DNA from: Shewanella sp. GD04112
GTDB lineage: Bacteria > Pseudomonadota > Gammaproteobacteria > Enterobacterales > Shewanellaceae
Length of the DNA: 64,000 nucleotides
Assembly: GCF_029835735.1 (NCBI RefSeq)
Contig: NZ_JAOEAL010000001.1
Span: 4,278,001 to 4,342,000 of the forward strand
Direction of reading: 5' to 3'
The position numbers were made by a program, and so were the translations under genes. The notes under the pieces were generated by a model. The model was not told where the DNA came from, did not search any database, and saw only the letters and a list, made by a program, of their open reading frames with translations. The stretch's first letter is position 1. Each line of letters starts with the position of its first letter. Below are positions 8,709 to 17,804 of this stretch, in pieces.

Positions 8709-9683
8709 TTACTCAGCACTGAGCAGCACAGACATACCGACACGCAGATCGGGGATCGGCGCAGTTGGGCGCAACTCCACCTCGAAGGTGCGCATATCAA
8801 AATCGTGGCCACTTTCGGTTGAACGCCAAGTCGCAAAGTCGCCCATCACACTAATATGGGCAACGGTGAACTCCACGGTTTTATCCAGCGCAGGAATGGT
8901 TAATGGCAGTTTATCACCCTTTTTAAAACGTTTGAGTTGATCTTCACGCACTTGGAATACTGCCCAAGCGTCCTGCATGTCGATAAGGCTGACCACAGGG
9001 AAGCCACTCGGTGCCAACTCTCCCGCTTGCAACAATACTTCGCTGATTTCCCCAGACTTAGGCGCACGCATTTGACTGTCAGCCATGATGGCACTGACTT
9101 CTTTCACCGCGCCCTCGGCCATACGAGCATTACCCGCCGCTGCGGCTTTGGTTTCGACCCGCGCACCCTCTTCGGCCATTTGATACATGGCTAATGCGGC
9201 CTGCTCTGTGTACTTGGCCGCTTGCCACTGAGTAAAGGCTTCATCCCGTTTTTGTCTTGCGGCAACCCCTTCATTGAAGAGATTTTCCACTCGGGTATAG
9301 GTGGTTTTCGCCAGCGTTGCCGCCGCTTGCGCCTTGAGCCATTGCTCTTTAGCCGCCATCACCTCTTGGGTACGGGCGCCGTTATTCGCCTCCTGTTGCA
9401 GAGCTTTGGCCGCATCGCGACCGCCTTCAGCCTGCATCAACTTGGCATCCAGTTCTGGACTATGAATGGCAAATAACAAATCGCCTTCGCTGACGCTATC
9501 GCCACGGCGCACAAGCACCTGCTCTACCCGTCCTGGCACCTTAGAGGATACATTATACTCACGGGCTTCAATTTGCCCCTGTAACAGGCTCGGCGCTGGG
9601 CTGTAAGCCAGTTTGAGTCCATAGGCTAAGATAAGGCCTAATGCGACCAACGCCGTTAGGGCAAGGATTCTGTTAGCGCGCAT
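8709..9683 (-). CDS. HlyD-family membrane fusion protein
   Basis: A 325-residue periplasmic adaptor with one N-terminal membrane anchor (ILALTALVALGLILAYGL). It then has a barrel-sandwich/lipoyl half (GQIEAREYNVSSKVPGRVEQVLVRRGD, written in part), a long Ala/Glu/Gln-rich coiled-coil hairpin (about residues 85-205), the second lipoyl half (MRAPKSGEISEVL) and a C-terminal beta-barrel. ATG 9683 has AGGAG at good spacing and overlaps the end of the upstream TolC-like gene by 11 bp, so I reject the longer reading. By family role it would bridge the two ABC-2 permeases and the outer-membrane channel. Confidence 0.9.
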   Translation of the reverse strand: MRANRILALTALVALGLILAYGLKLAYSPAPSLLQGQIEAREYNVSSKVPGRVEQVLVRRGDSVSEGDLLFAIHSPELDAKLMQAEGGRDAAKALQQEANNGARTQEVMAAKEQWLKAQAAATLAKTTYTRVENLFNEGVAARQKRDEAFTQWQAAKYTEQAALAMYQMAEEGARVETKAAAAGNARMAEGAVKEVSAIMADSQMRAPKSGEISEVLLQAGELAPSGFPVVSLIDMQDAWAVFQVREDQLKRFKKGDKLPLTIPALDKTVEFTVAHISVMGDFATWRSTESGHDFDMRTFEVELRPTAPIPDLRVGMSVLLSAE

Positions 9684-11094
9684 TGATAATCTCCTGCGAT
9701 TGAGCGCCTGTGGCACTGCGACCGATAAATTCATCTAATTGACCACTGATGGCCATTAATCTGGCATAGGCTTGCACATAGCGATAACTGGCGCCAAGCT
9801 GCTGAGTTTTAACGGCGCTCAGTTTTAATTCGGCATCGACCCTGTCGATAGAAGTGGACAGCCCTTGGTTAAAGGCAATTTCCCTTAAACGCAGGTTTTC
9901 ACTCGCCAGTTCGAGTGAGGTATTCAGTGCCTTGACCTCTTCCTCAGCCTGCAATAACTGGCGGTAACTTTGGTCTAGCAGCAAACTTAAGTCTTGGCGG
10001 GTCTGCGCCTTAGTGTAACGGGCTTGCAGCAAGGCACTCTTAGCCGCTTCCACTTTACCGCTGCGGCCATCGCGACTCAGCAAGGGCACTTTTACGCCGA
10101 CACCCACCATCCAGTCCGGCTCCACCTTAGAAAATAAGCTGTCATCTTCGTATAAGGTGTAATTACCAAAAAGGAATACAGTCGGGTGGTATTTACCTTT
10201 CTCTAAGGAAACCAAACCATTCGCCTGCGCCTCTTTAGCCTCCAGCAGTTTAAGTGCAGGATGCTGGCTCAGGGTCACTTGGGTCAAATCCCCCAATGAC
10301 GGCGCCTGTGGCAACACAAATAAAGGTGAGTTAGTGCTGACATCGCTCTGCTGCAACATGCGCGATAGGGCGATCACAGCCATTTCATGTTGACGGCGGG
10401 CGCTGCCTAAATTGACCTTAGCGTTATCTAGGGCAACTTGAGCATTCAGGCGCTCGACCTTAGCAATTTGCCCTTCGCGCTCCAGCGCTAGCGCGTGGTC
10501 AACATGCTTAGTTAAGGAGGCCACCAGCTCGGTTTGGGTGCTGACGAGGGATTGAGTCACATCGACGGCATAATAACGGTCAACCAACTGAGTAAATAAG
10601 TCGCGGGTCGCTAACTGTAATTCCTGTTGCTTCTCGGCCACCATGGCGGCATGAATACCTTGAGCCGCGGTGATCTGGCCGCCAGTATAAATTGGCCACA
10701 TAGCCTGTAAGCTAGCGCGGAAAATATCTTGCTCGGTAAAAGGCGTGACAAATAATGAACCCGGAATACTCGCCAAGGCGCCGCCAAGTGCGGGAGGCAA
10801 GGTCGCTGGGTCAAGCGAGGCTAAGGGATTGAGATCCCTTAAATCTAATTCGATTGGTTTTTCGAGGTGGGTATAACTGCCATTCAGGCTGAGGGACGGC
10901 AGATTTAAACTCTCGCCCGCCTCTTGCTCGCCCTTGGCGCGATTAACCTCTTGGGATTGGGCCTGGAGTTTATCGCTCACCTTAAGCACTTGCTGCCAAG
11001 CCTCAGTAAAGCTACTGGGCTGGGCATTGGCCGCTAACGGCAATAGCGAGGGCAAAGGCAATAAACACAGCCATGCCAAACGTGATAGTTTCAT
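9673..11094 (-). CDS. TolC-family outer-membrane efflux protein
   Basis: A 473-residue protein with a signal peptide (LAWLCLLPLPSLLPLAANAQP) and the two tandem outer-membrane-efflux repeats: helical hairpin, beta-strand pair, helical hairpin. Recognisable parts are SLSLNGSYTHL, WPIYTGGQITAAQ, and in the second repeat VGVGVKVPLLSRDGRSGKVEAAKS. ATG 11094 has GAGGTG upstream. It is the first gene of the four-gene export operon. A perfect 7-bp inverted repeat sits directly in front of the ribosome-binding site (separate entry), suggesting local repressor or activator control. The chromosomal housekeeping TolC is not expected here, so this is probably a dedicated channel. Confidence 0.9.
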   Translation of the reverse strand: MKLSRLAWLCLLPLPSLLPLAANAQPSSFTEAWQQVLKVSDKLQAQSQEVNRAKGEQEAGESLNLPSLSLNGSYTHLEKPIELDLRDLNPLASLDPATLPPALGGALASIPGSLFVTPFTEQDIFRASLQAMWPIYTGGQITAAQGIHAAMVAEKQQELQLATRDLFTQLVDRYYAVDVTQSLVSTQTELVASLTKHVDHALALEREGQIAKVERLNAQVALDNAKVNLGSARRQHEMAVIALSRMLQQSDVSTNSPLFVLPQAPSLGDLTQVTLSQHPALKLLEAKEAQANGLVSLEKGKYHPTVFLFGNYTLYEDDSLFSKVEPDWMVGVGVKVPLLSRDGRSGKVEAAKSALLQARYTKAQTRQDLSLLLDQSYRQLLQAEEEVKALNTSLELASENLRLREIAFNQGLSTSIDRVDAELKLSAVKTQQLGASYRYVQAYARLMAISGQLDEFIGRSATGAQSQEIINAR

Positions 11095-11103
11095 TAACAC
11101 CTC

Positions 11104-11119
11104 TAGAGTAGTTACTCTA
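11104..11119. promoter_or_regulatory. Perfect palindrome at the head of the TolC/HlyD/ABC-2 operon
   Basis: TAGAGTA-GT-TACTCTA is a perfect 7-bp inverted repeat with a 2-base centre, just upstream of the SD and ATG of the operon's first gene. The size and position fit a dimeric regulator of the TetR, MarR or MerR kinds. No regulator gene lies beside it. Confidence 0.55.
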
Positions 11120-11204
11120 ATTTCCTTTGCAAATGATAACATCCATCATGGAAGGCGGCTAGAACCCACCGCCTTAAGTGCTGCCTAGACAGTAAACAAG
11201 CGGG

Positions 11205-12653
11205 TTATGCCGTACCCCCAACGGTTAAACGGTCAAGTTTGAGGGTCGGTTGACCGACACCCACAGGCACGCTTTGACCATCCTTACCACACACACCAAC
11301 GCCCTTATCTAGGGCCATGTCGTTACCCACCATGGAGATCTGACTCATGGCCTCTGGGCCATTACCAATCAGGGTAGCGCCCTTAATCGCTTGAGTCACT
11401 TCACCATTTTCAATCAGATAGGCTTCAGAAGCGGAGAACACGAACTTGCCCGAGGTGATATCCACCTGACCGCCGCCAAAGTTAGGCGCATAAATGCCCT
11501 TCTTCACCGACTTGATGATCTCGCTCGGATCAGACTCGCCTGCCGTCATATAAGTGTTAGTCATCCGAGGCATAGGCAGATGCGCATAGGATTCGCGGCG
11601 GCCATTCCCCGTCGGTGCCACGCCCATCAGGCGAGCATTTAATTTATCCTGCATATAGCCTTTGAGAATACCGTCTTCGATTAACACGGTTCTCTGGGTT
11701 TGTACGCCTTCATCGTCGATGCTCAGTGAGCCACGGCGATTCGCAAGCGTGCCATCGTCCACGACAGTCACCAGTTTCGAAGCCACTTGCTCGCCGACCA
11801 TACCACTAAAGGCGCTGCTGCCCTTGCGGTTAAAGTCACCTTCTAGGCCATGACCCACGGCCTCGTGCAGTAACACGCCCGGCCAACCATTACCCAGTAC
11901 CACAGGCATCTCTCCGGCTGGCGCATCGATGGCATTCAGATTGACTTGCGCCTGACGCACCGCTTCGCGGGCGAAGGCAAAGCACATAGGTAAACCGGTT
12001 TCATCCGTCACCATAAACACGCTGTAATCGTGACGACCACCGCCACCGGCGCTGCCACGTTCACGCTTGCCATTTTCTTCTAAAATAACGCTGCAATTAA
12101 AGCGCACTAACGGGCGAATATCGGCGGCCAAAGTACCGTCACTGGCGGCAACCAGTATTTCTTCGTGCACACCTGCTAGGCTAATGACCACTTGGATAAT
12201 GCGGCTGTCGAGGCTACGGATATAGGCATCGGCCTCTTTCAGTAGGTTGATTTTTTTCACTTCTTCCATGGCGGCGATAGGGTCGAGACTATCGTACAGC
12301 GCTAAGGCTTGTTGACGTTTGAAAGCCTGCACCTTGGCCTGCTCACCCGCCCCTGCAATACCACGCGCCGCCTCGGCCGCTGCGCTTAATGCCGCTGGCG
12401 TAATATCATCGGCATAGGCAAAACCGGTTTTCTCGCCGCTGATGGCACGTACACCGACGCCGCGTTCGATATGGAAGCTACCATCTTTAATAATGCCATC
12501 TTCGAGCACCCAAGATTCGTGGCGACTGCCTTGGAAATAGAGATCGGAAAAATCGACTTTATGTTGATGTATGGTGTTTAAATAACTCTGTAACCCATCG
12601 AGGGCTAAGCCACCCTTTAATAAACTTTGCTCTACTTGTGCTAAAAAAGGCAT
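11205..12653 (-). CDS. tldD: TldD metalloprotease subunit
   Basis: A 482-residue cytosolic protein closely matching E. coli TldD, the zinc-binding subunit of the TldD/TldE protease. The HExxxH motif is HEAVGH at residues 263-268. Other conserved blocks are [43 protein letters not shown] and the C-terminal VGQPTLK...LTVGGTA. An upstream in-frame ATG (12698) would add 15 residues, but ATG 12653 gives the E. coli length and has AGAGAG in front, so I prefer it. The partner pmbA is at the left window edge. It follows the nitrilase-like gene by about 125 bp, with a tandem repeat in between. Confidence 0.93.
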   Translation of the reverse strand: MPFLAQVEQSLLKGGLALDGLQSYLNTIHQHKVDFSDLYFQGSRHESWVLEDGIIKDGSFHIERGVGVRAISGEKTGFAYADDITPAALSAAAEAARGIAGAGEQAKVQAFKRQQALALYDSLDPIAAMEEVKKINLLKEADAYIRSLDSRIIQVVISLAGVHEEILVAASDGTLAADIRPLVRFNCSVILEENGKRERGSAGGGGRHDYSVFMVTDETGLPMCFAFAREAVRQAQVNLNAIDAPAGEMPVVLGNGWPGVLLHEAVGHGLEGDFNRKGSSAFSGMVGEQVASKLVTVVDDGTLANRRGSLSIDDEGVQTQRTVLIEDGILKGYMQDKLNARLMGVAPTGNGRRESYAHLPMPRMTNTYMTAGESDPSEIIKSVKKGIYAPNFGGGQVDITSGKFVFSASEAYLIENGEVTQAIKGATLIGNGPEAMSQISMVGNDMALDKGVGVCGKDGQSVPVGVGQPTLKLDRLTVGGTA

Positions 12654-12740
12654 CGCGGTTCTCTCTGAAAGCTTGGCTAAAATTGGCAACTCACTCATTT
12701 TTAAAATAACTTAAATTCGCTGTGAGTCTATTTCATCTAA

Positions 12741-12788
12741 ATCTGTTGAAGGCTTAATCTGTTCAAGGCTTGATCTGTTCAAGGCTTA
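12741..12788. repeat. Three tandem copies of a 16-bp unit at the nitrilase/tldD junction
   Basis: Units 12741-12756, 12757-12772 and 12773-12788 share ATCTGTTSAAGGCTTR, differing at two positions. The third unit overlaps the stop codon of the nitrilase-like gene, so copy-number change would alter the spacer length to tldD but not the reading frame. Confidence 0.85.
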
Positions 12789-13627
12789 AGGTTCGGTGCA
12801 GTAAAGCGATTATGTTGCGCCACAGGCATTTTACTGCGAATGCTGTGCACCTCGGTCACATCGATATCGGCATGCACCCAACCTGTACCGGTCTTCTGCT
12901 CGGCAATCACCTCGCCCCAAGGGCCTATCACCATGCTCTGCCCCCAGGTTTCGCGGCTACCTTCGTTATGGGCACCCCATTGGGCGGCAGCCAAAATAAA
13001 GCATTGGGTTTCAATGGCTCTGGCCTGTAATAACACCTGCCAATGGGCTTCTCCCGTGACCTTAGTAAAGGCCGAAGGCACGGTAATAATCTCGGCTCCC
13101 GCGAGACGCAGCGCCCTAAATAAGTCCGGAAAGCGTAAATCATAACAGATGGTCAAGCCAATTTTGCCAAAAGGGGTGTCGATGACGCTGATATGATTGC
13201 CGGGGCAGAAGGTTTCACTCTCGCGGTATTGCTTAGTGCCGTCGGCGACATCCACATCAAACAGATGTAGCTTATCGTATTGCCCTAAGGTATCACCTTT
13301 ATCATCAAACAGATAACAACGGCTGTAGACGCGTCCATCCTCCGCCAGCGCAGGGATGGTTCCCGCCACCATATACACGCAGTAACGGGCGGCTAAGGCA
13401 CTTAAGGCAGATTTTAACGGGCTAAGATGACTGTCGCCCGCATAGGCGAGTTGCTGACTCTCATGGCCACCAAACAGCAGGCTGCATTCTGGTAACACCA
13501 CTAAATGCGGGGCATCTTTGTCCCATTGCAGGCGCTCACGGGTTAATTCCTCAAGCTGCGATTCGATAAACAACAGATTCGCGCTGACGTCGCGACTGCT
13601 CTGACATTGCAACAGGCTGATGCGCAT
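12779..13627 (-). CDS. Nitrilase-superfamily amidohydrolase (Nit1/YbeM-like, probable deaminated-glutathione amidase)
   Basis: A 282-residue single-domain carbon-nitrogen hydrolase. The catalytic triad is visible: Glu47 (LPECS), Lys119 (YDKLHLFDVD) and Cys161 (ICYDLRFP). The HLFDVD and CYDLRFPDLF signatures match the Nit1 branch, whose members hydrolyse deaminated glutathione as metabolite repair. The exact substrate here is inferred. ATG 13627 has AAGGAGA at ideal spacing although it lies 77 bp inside the end of yhdP, so the two genes overlap and are probably co-translated. The order yhdP-nit-tldD matches other Shewanella and Vibrio relatives as I recall. Confidence 0.88.
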   Translation of the reverse strand: MRISLLQCQSSRDVSANLLFIESQLEELTRERLQWDKDAPHLVVLPECSLLFGGHESQQLAYAGDSHLSPLKSALSALAARYCVYMVAGTIPALAEDGRVYSRCYLFDDKGDTLGQYDKLHLFDVDVADGTKQYRESETFCPGNHISVIDTPFGKIGLTICYDLRFPDLFRALRLAGAEIITVPSAFTKVTGEAHWQVLLQARAIETQCFILAAAQWGAHNEGSRETWGQSMVIGPWGEVIAEQKTGTGWVHADIDVTEVHSIRSKMPVAQHNRFTAPNLKP

Positions 13628-16600
13628 GACTATCTCCTTGAATTGTGTTTATCGACAATACCATCTTGGGGCTCACTGGCTTAGGCTGTTCGGGTTCAAC
13701 TTGGGATGACTCTAAAGGTTCTACCTTGGGGAGCGTTGGCGCTTGAGGCAATGCCTCTTCCTCGACCGCTTTTACTGGTTCCTCTTTAGGTTTATCAGCA
13801 CCTGGCGCAGGCTGCTCATTGTTTTTTTCAGGCTCGACGGGCGGCGTAGCGTCTGTCTTAGTCGGAGCGCTATTCTTGACGGGCACCGCATCATTCTTAG
13901 GGTCTGCGCCCTCGGTTGGCGCAGGCAATTCGCCCCCCACCATAGGCAGAATCGACTCGGGGATTTCAATCTCTTTGCTCTTACGTTCGAGCTCTTCCAC
14001 CACAGGATCGGACATAGTGCCAGTGACTCGGAAGCGGATTTCCGAAATCACCTCAATCACAGGTTCGAGCACTTTGGTCAGCGCAAACGCGCCAAGCCCC
14101 AGCGTCCACGCACTGGTACTGAGCAGCACCACGGTCGGCACACTCGACGCCAGCTGTGGCACAAAACGGATATCGTAGTTTAAGCTTTCGCTGGTGAGGT
14201 CCGTATAGCCGCGCACTTTCATATTGCCCGCAATCGCATCCATTTCGGTATCCGTGGTTTTAACCACGCCATTATCGATTTGCAGATTGCCGCTAAAGGA
14301 GTTGAAGTACATGCCCTGGCCGAACACGTCACTGAAATCTAAGGATAACTTACGTACTAAGGAGTCGAGGCTGAACAAGGAGAATATCCGCGCGCCCTTA
14401 TCGCTCACCTGAGATAAATGCCCCTTACCCAGCTCAAACTTCACCTTGCCGTTTAAGGTATTGAGGGAGAAAGCATAGGGCGCACCTTGCCACTTAAGCT
14501 CGGCATTCACCTTCAAAGGCGCCTCATTCACACCTGGGTCGATGCCCAATTGCTGACTCAAATAATTAAACTGACTGGCGTTTAAGCTCACCGTTAATTC
14601 AGTTTGGTTTTGACCATTCTGCTGCTGCCAAATGCCGTTGCCCTGTAAGGACACCTCTGGCGTCGTTAACGATAGGGTCTGAATGCGATAGCCCAAAGGT
14701 TGCGGGCTCGCCTGCAAGACCAGCTTCCCGAAGGCTTTGTCGAAAAAGCGAAAATCATCCACATTCACGGCAACCGGCGGTAAATTAGTGAGCACCTGAT
14801 CCGCAGCGAAATCCGCTTCCCCTTCGGGTTTCACTTCGGGGGAGAAATAAAACTTGCTGGCGTTAACTTTTAATCCTTGGGTCATCCAGTTGGGATAAAA
14901 ATCGACCCAGCCTTCAAACTCGCTGGCCTTGGCATCGAAGCGCCAGCCATGTTCGTTCGGCTTAGCACTCAATCTAAGCTCTGTCAGTCCTTGGCCTAAT
15001 AAATCAAACTTGCCGATATTGGCATCGATCCCAACCACCGAGGGGAACAAAGTCGAGTGGCTCGCCTCTTCGACTAAAATACCAGTGCGAGTGGGCTTGT
15101 TGTCTGTGCCGACAAAGGCATTAATTACAGGTAACCAATTGGCGAGCTTGCCACTGGTCACATCAATCTTGATATGCCCAAGCTCGGTATTAGGTACCTC
15201 GGCCGCATCGAAGAGTCGGCCCAATAACAAGTCAAAATAGCTAAATTGAGTGCCCTTTTCGGCCTCGAAGCCGCCAATAAACTCGGCCTGTTTATCCAGT
15301 TTTACCCTTAGCGTTGCCCTTTGTTGATCGCCAGAAAATTCCGCCATTAAGGGCCTTGGTTCATCTTCGGGTTTGGCAAAGGCGCCCGGTAATTTCAAGG
15401 TGGCACCAACCAGATCCGAGCCCACATTGGCTTGAATTTGATAACCTTTATCGTCGAACACCATATTCAAGTTACCGCCCCAAGCGAATTTACCTTGGTA
15501 AAAATCACTCAAGGGATTTTGCAACTCTTGTGGCAAACGGCTGAGATCCCAACGGCTCTTCATATCCACATTTAGCGCAAAGTCTTTGCCCTCGGGTTTA
15601 GTGGCAAAACTAAACTCGAAGGGCTGCTCAAATAGGCGGGATTTAATGCCTTTGCCTTCAACAATCTCATTTGCAAACTGCACTGTGCCCGTCACGGCCT
15701 TGAGCTGTAAGCCAGGTTGGGCAATAAAGACGGGGGTGTTATCAAAGGCTATTTGACCACGGATATCCTCGGCCTCACCCTCGTATAAGGGGATACTGAT
15801 ATCTAAATTCCCCGTCACCGCGCCCTGCACTTGCACGACGCCTAAGGTCTTGCCCACAGTATCGGCGAGCGGCGATGCCTGCAGCACTTGGGTGGCGGCG
15901 CTACCATTGGTGGCAAGATCGGCCTGAATTTTTAACAGCGAATGCTCGCCTAATTCGGGGATAAATACATGGGCGCCATCGGCCACCACATTCATCAATT
16001 TGCCTTGGTTAACCCAGATATCCATGCGGGCATTTTCAAATAAGGCGTCGAGGGAAAGCTCAGTGACTGCTGGCCAATCCGGTTGAAATTGGTACTCGGC
16101 GTTATCTAAGGTAAAGGCCGCTTGGAATACTCCGCTATTATCCTCAAAGGGAAAATGCGCTAGGGCGCCCTGCCATAACACCTGGGCATTTTGGCTCTGA
16201 CCCGCCTTGATAGCGCCATCCAAATACTCCACCAGCGCCTCGCCCATGGCTTTGACAGGGAAGTATCTATCCGCATTAGCGGCATTTTTAACGGCCACAT
16301 TGGCGGCGAGTGACATGCTGGCTTCGGCGCTAAAATCCAGTTTTAGGGCGGCAGACACGCCAATATCGTCGTTTTCGAGCAGAACCTCAGGCACAGATAA
16401 GGTCGCCCTTTGAGTATCGAAGGCACCGGTTAACTCAGCGCCATGCAGCACTAGAGGGGCTGAAAATTGATCGCCAAAATCGAGGGTATAGGTCTGTTCA
16501 GGTAGCGAAAACACTAAGCTGTCATTCTGCCACTGCAACTTAATGTCTAATGGGTTGGTGTTAGGTATGCCTTCAACTTTCTGCCAATGCAATTGCTTGA

Positions 16601-17804
16601 TATGCGTACTGGCGAGTAAGGGTTGCTTGGCGCTTTGATAGAGGCGAATCGGCCCAACACTGCCTTCGGGCGCGAGATGGAACCATTGCTCAAGTACGGC
16701 TAAATCGACACCCGGAAATAATGGTAAGAGTGGAAATAAGGTCGGTAAATCCAAGCGGCTCACATAGGCATAAAAGGCATCATCTTGCTGCTTGGCCGCG
16801 AGCTTAAGATCGGGCCAATGCTCGCCGTTAGTGACAAAGTTAAGATCGGTGCTGCTGATTTCCCAGCCCGTATCCTTGGGAACCCAACTAATACTGCCGG
16901 ACTGGATTTCAAACTTTTGCGGTGCATCCTCCATCGACCACTGCAACCAACTAGGTTCAAACTGCACCAGTCCAGCACTTAAACTGCGGTGGGCAAAATC
17001 AAACCACGCCTTAAGATTGACCACCCCTTCTAAGGGTAACTTTTGGCTAGGATCATAGGGATTAGGTTGGCGCGATGCCCATTCGCCCAAATCTAAGGAC
17101 TGAGCCGCGAGATAGATTTGTCCCTTCAGGGTATCTGGCGCAGTTGCATCACCCTGAATATCGAGCTGCAAACTGAGGGACTCATTTACCGAAGCATTGT
17201 TATCGAGGTAAATTTCCCCCGCGCCGCGGTGGCGCTCGCCACTATTGCGCCAGTTAAGGTGGCGAATATGGATGGGTCGATATTCATGCTGCAAGCTCAA
17301 CAGTTGCACCGAGGCATCCGTCAGCGAGAAACGCTCGAGCTGCTTTAACAGTAGCTTATACAGCCAATCGGTTTGCGCCGTTTGATTGGTCGCGCCCTGC
17401 GCTTTATTACCCGACAATTTATCGATATCGAGGGCAATATGAACGCCATCAAAATTCACATCTTCGATGCGCGGGCTGGTCGTTAGCAGCGATTGCCAAA
17501 AATCCAATTTAATTTGGACGTTCTTGACCAGCACAGTAACGGGGAGTTTTTCCTGCGGTGGGATCACCAGATTATCGACCGTCACCGCTGGGCCAAAGGC
17601 CTGCCACTGGGCGGATAACTCACCAACCTGCACATCAATTTGATATTCGCTTTTTACATACTCAACTAACTGCTGACGCACACCGTCTACTTGAGGCAAT
17701 AAGCCGCGGATCAAGCTTACCGTCAGGGCAAACAAGACTAAGATCAGCGCCAGTAATTGCCAGCAAAAACGGCTGAGTTTTTTCGTAGTAAAAAGCGTTG
17801 CCAC
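13551..17804 (-). CDS. yhdP: YhdP, AsmA/TamB-type envelope lipid-transport protein
   Basis: A 1417-residue protein with one N-terminal membrane anchor (FCWQLLALILVLFALTVSLI) and a very long beta-rich periplasmic body, fitting YhdP (DUF3971/AsmA-like). This is one of the proteins that forms a groove for phospholipid movement to the outer membrane. Near the C-terminus is the family's conserved block LSQVSDKGARIFSLFSL...SLDFSDVFGQGM. After the AsmA-like end comes a tail of about 110 residues rich in Pro, Glu and Lys, longer than in E. coli YhdP (about 1266 aa by recall). The start is GTG 17804, overlapping the rng stop by one base. The tail overlaps the nitrilase gene by 77 bp. Confidence 0.9.
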   Translation of the reverse strand: MATLFTTKKLSRFCWQLLALILVLFALTVSLIRGLLPQVDGVRQQLVEYVKSEYQIDVQVGELSAQWQAFGPAVTVDNLVIPPQEKLPVTVLVKNVQIKLDFWQSLLTTSPRIEDVNFDGVHIALDIDKLSGNKAQGATNQTAQTDWLYKLLLKQLERFSLTDASVQLLSLQHEYRPIHIRHLNWRNSGERHRGAGEIYLDNNASVNESLSLQLDIQGDATAPDTLKGQIYLAAQSLDLGEWASRQPNPYDPSQKLPLEGVVNLKAWFDFAHRSLSAGLVQFEPSWLQWSMEDAPQKFEIQSGSISWVPKDTGWEISSTDLNFVTNGEHWPDLKLAAKQQDDAFYAYVSRLDLPTLFPLLPLFPGVDLAVLEQWFHLAPEGSVGPIRLYQSAKQPLLASTHIKQLHWQKVEGIPNTNPLDIKLQWQNDSLVFSLPEQTYTLDFGDQFSAPLVLHGAELTGAFDTQRATLSVPEVLLENDDIGVSAALKLDFSAEASMSLAANVAVKNAANADRYFPVKAMGEALVEYLDGAIKAGQSQNAQVLWQGALAHFPFEDNSGVFQAAFTLDNAEYQFQPDWPAVTELSLDALFENARMDIWVNQGKLMNVVADGAHVFIPELGEHSLLKIQADLATNGSAATQVLQASPLADTVGKTLGVVQVQGAVTGNLDISIPLYEGEAEDIRGQIAFDNTPVFIAQPGLQLKAVTGTVQFANEIVEGKGIKSRLFEQPFEFSFATKPEGKDFALNVDMKSRWDLSRLPQELQNPLSDFYQGKFAWGGNLNMVFDDKGYQIQANVGSDLVGATLKLPGAFAKPEDEPRPLMAEFSGDQQRATLRVKLDKQAEFIGGFEAEKGTQFSYFDLLLGRLFDAAEVPNTELGHIKIDVTSGKLANWLPVINAFVGTDNKPTRTGILVEEASHSTLFPSVVGIDANIGKFDLLGQGLTELRLSAKPNEHGWRFDAKASEFEGWVDFYPNWMTQGLKVNASKFYFSPEVKPEGEADFAADQVLTNLPPVAVNVDDFRFFDKAFGKLVLQASPQPLGYRIQTLSLTTPEVSLQGNGIWQQQNGQNQTELTVSLNASQFNYLSQQLGIDPGVNEAPLKVNAELKWQGAPYAFSLNTLNGKVKFELGKGHLSQVSDKGARIFSLFSLDSLVRKLSLDFSDVFGQGMYFNSFSGNLQIDNGVVKTTDTEMDAIAGNMKVRGYTDLTSESLNYDIRFVPQLASSVPTVVLLSTSAWTLGLGAFALTKVLEPVIEVISEIRFRVTGTMSDPVVEELERKSKEIEIPESILPMVGGELPAPTEGADPKNDAVPVKNSAPTKTDATPPVEPEKNNEQPAPGADKPKEEPVKAVEEEALPQAPTLPKVEPLESSQVEPEQPKPVSPKMVLSINTIQGDSHAHQPVAMSEQSRRQRESVVYRIAA

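Noticed and set aside
13743..14183. Long plus-strand open frames opposite the yhdP tail
   Set aside because: These are antisense shadows of a well-supported long gene with strong codon bias; no SD or family likeness.
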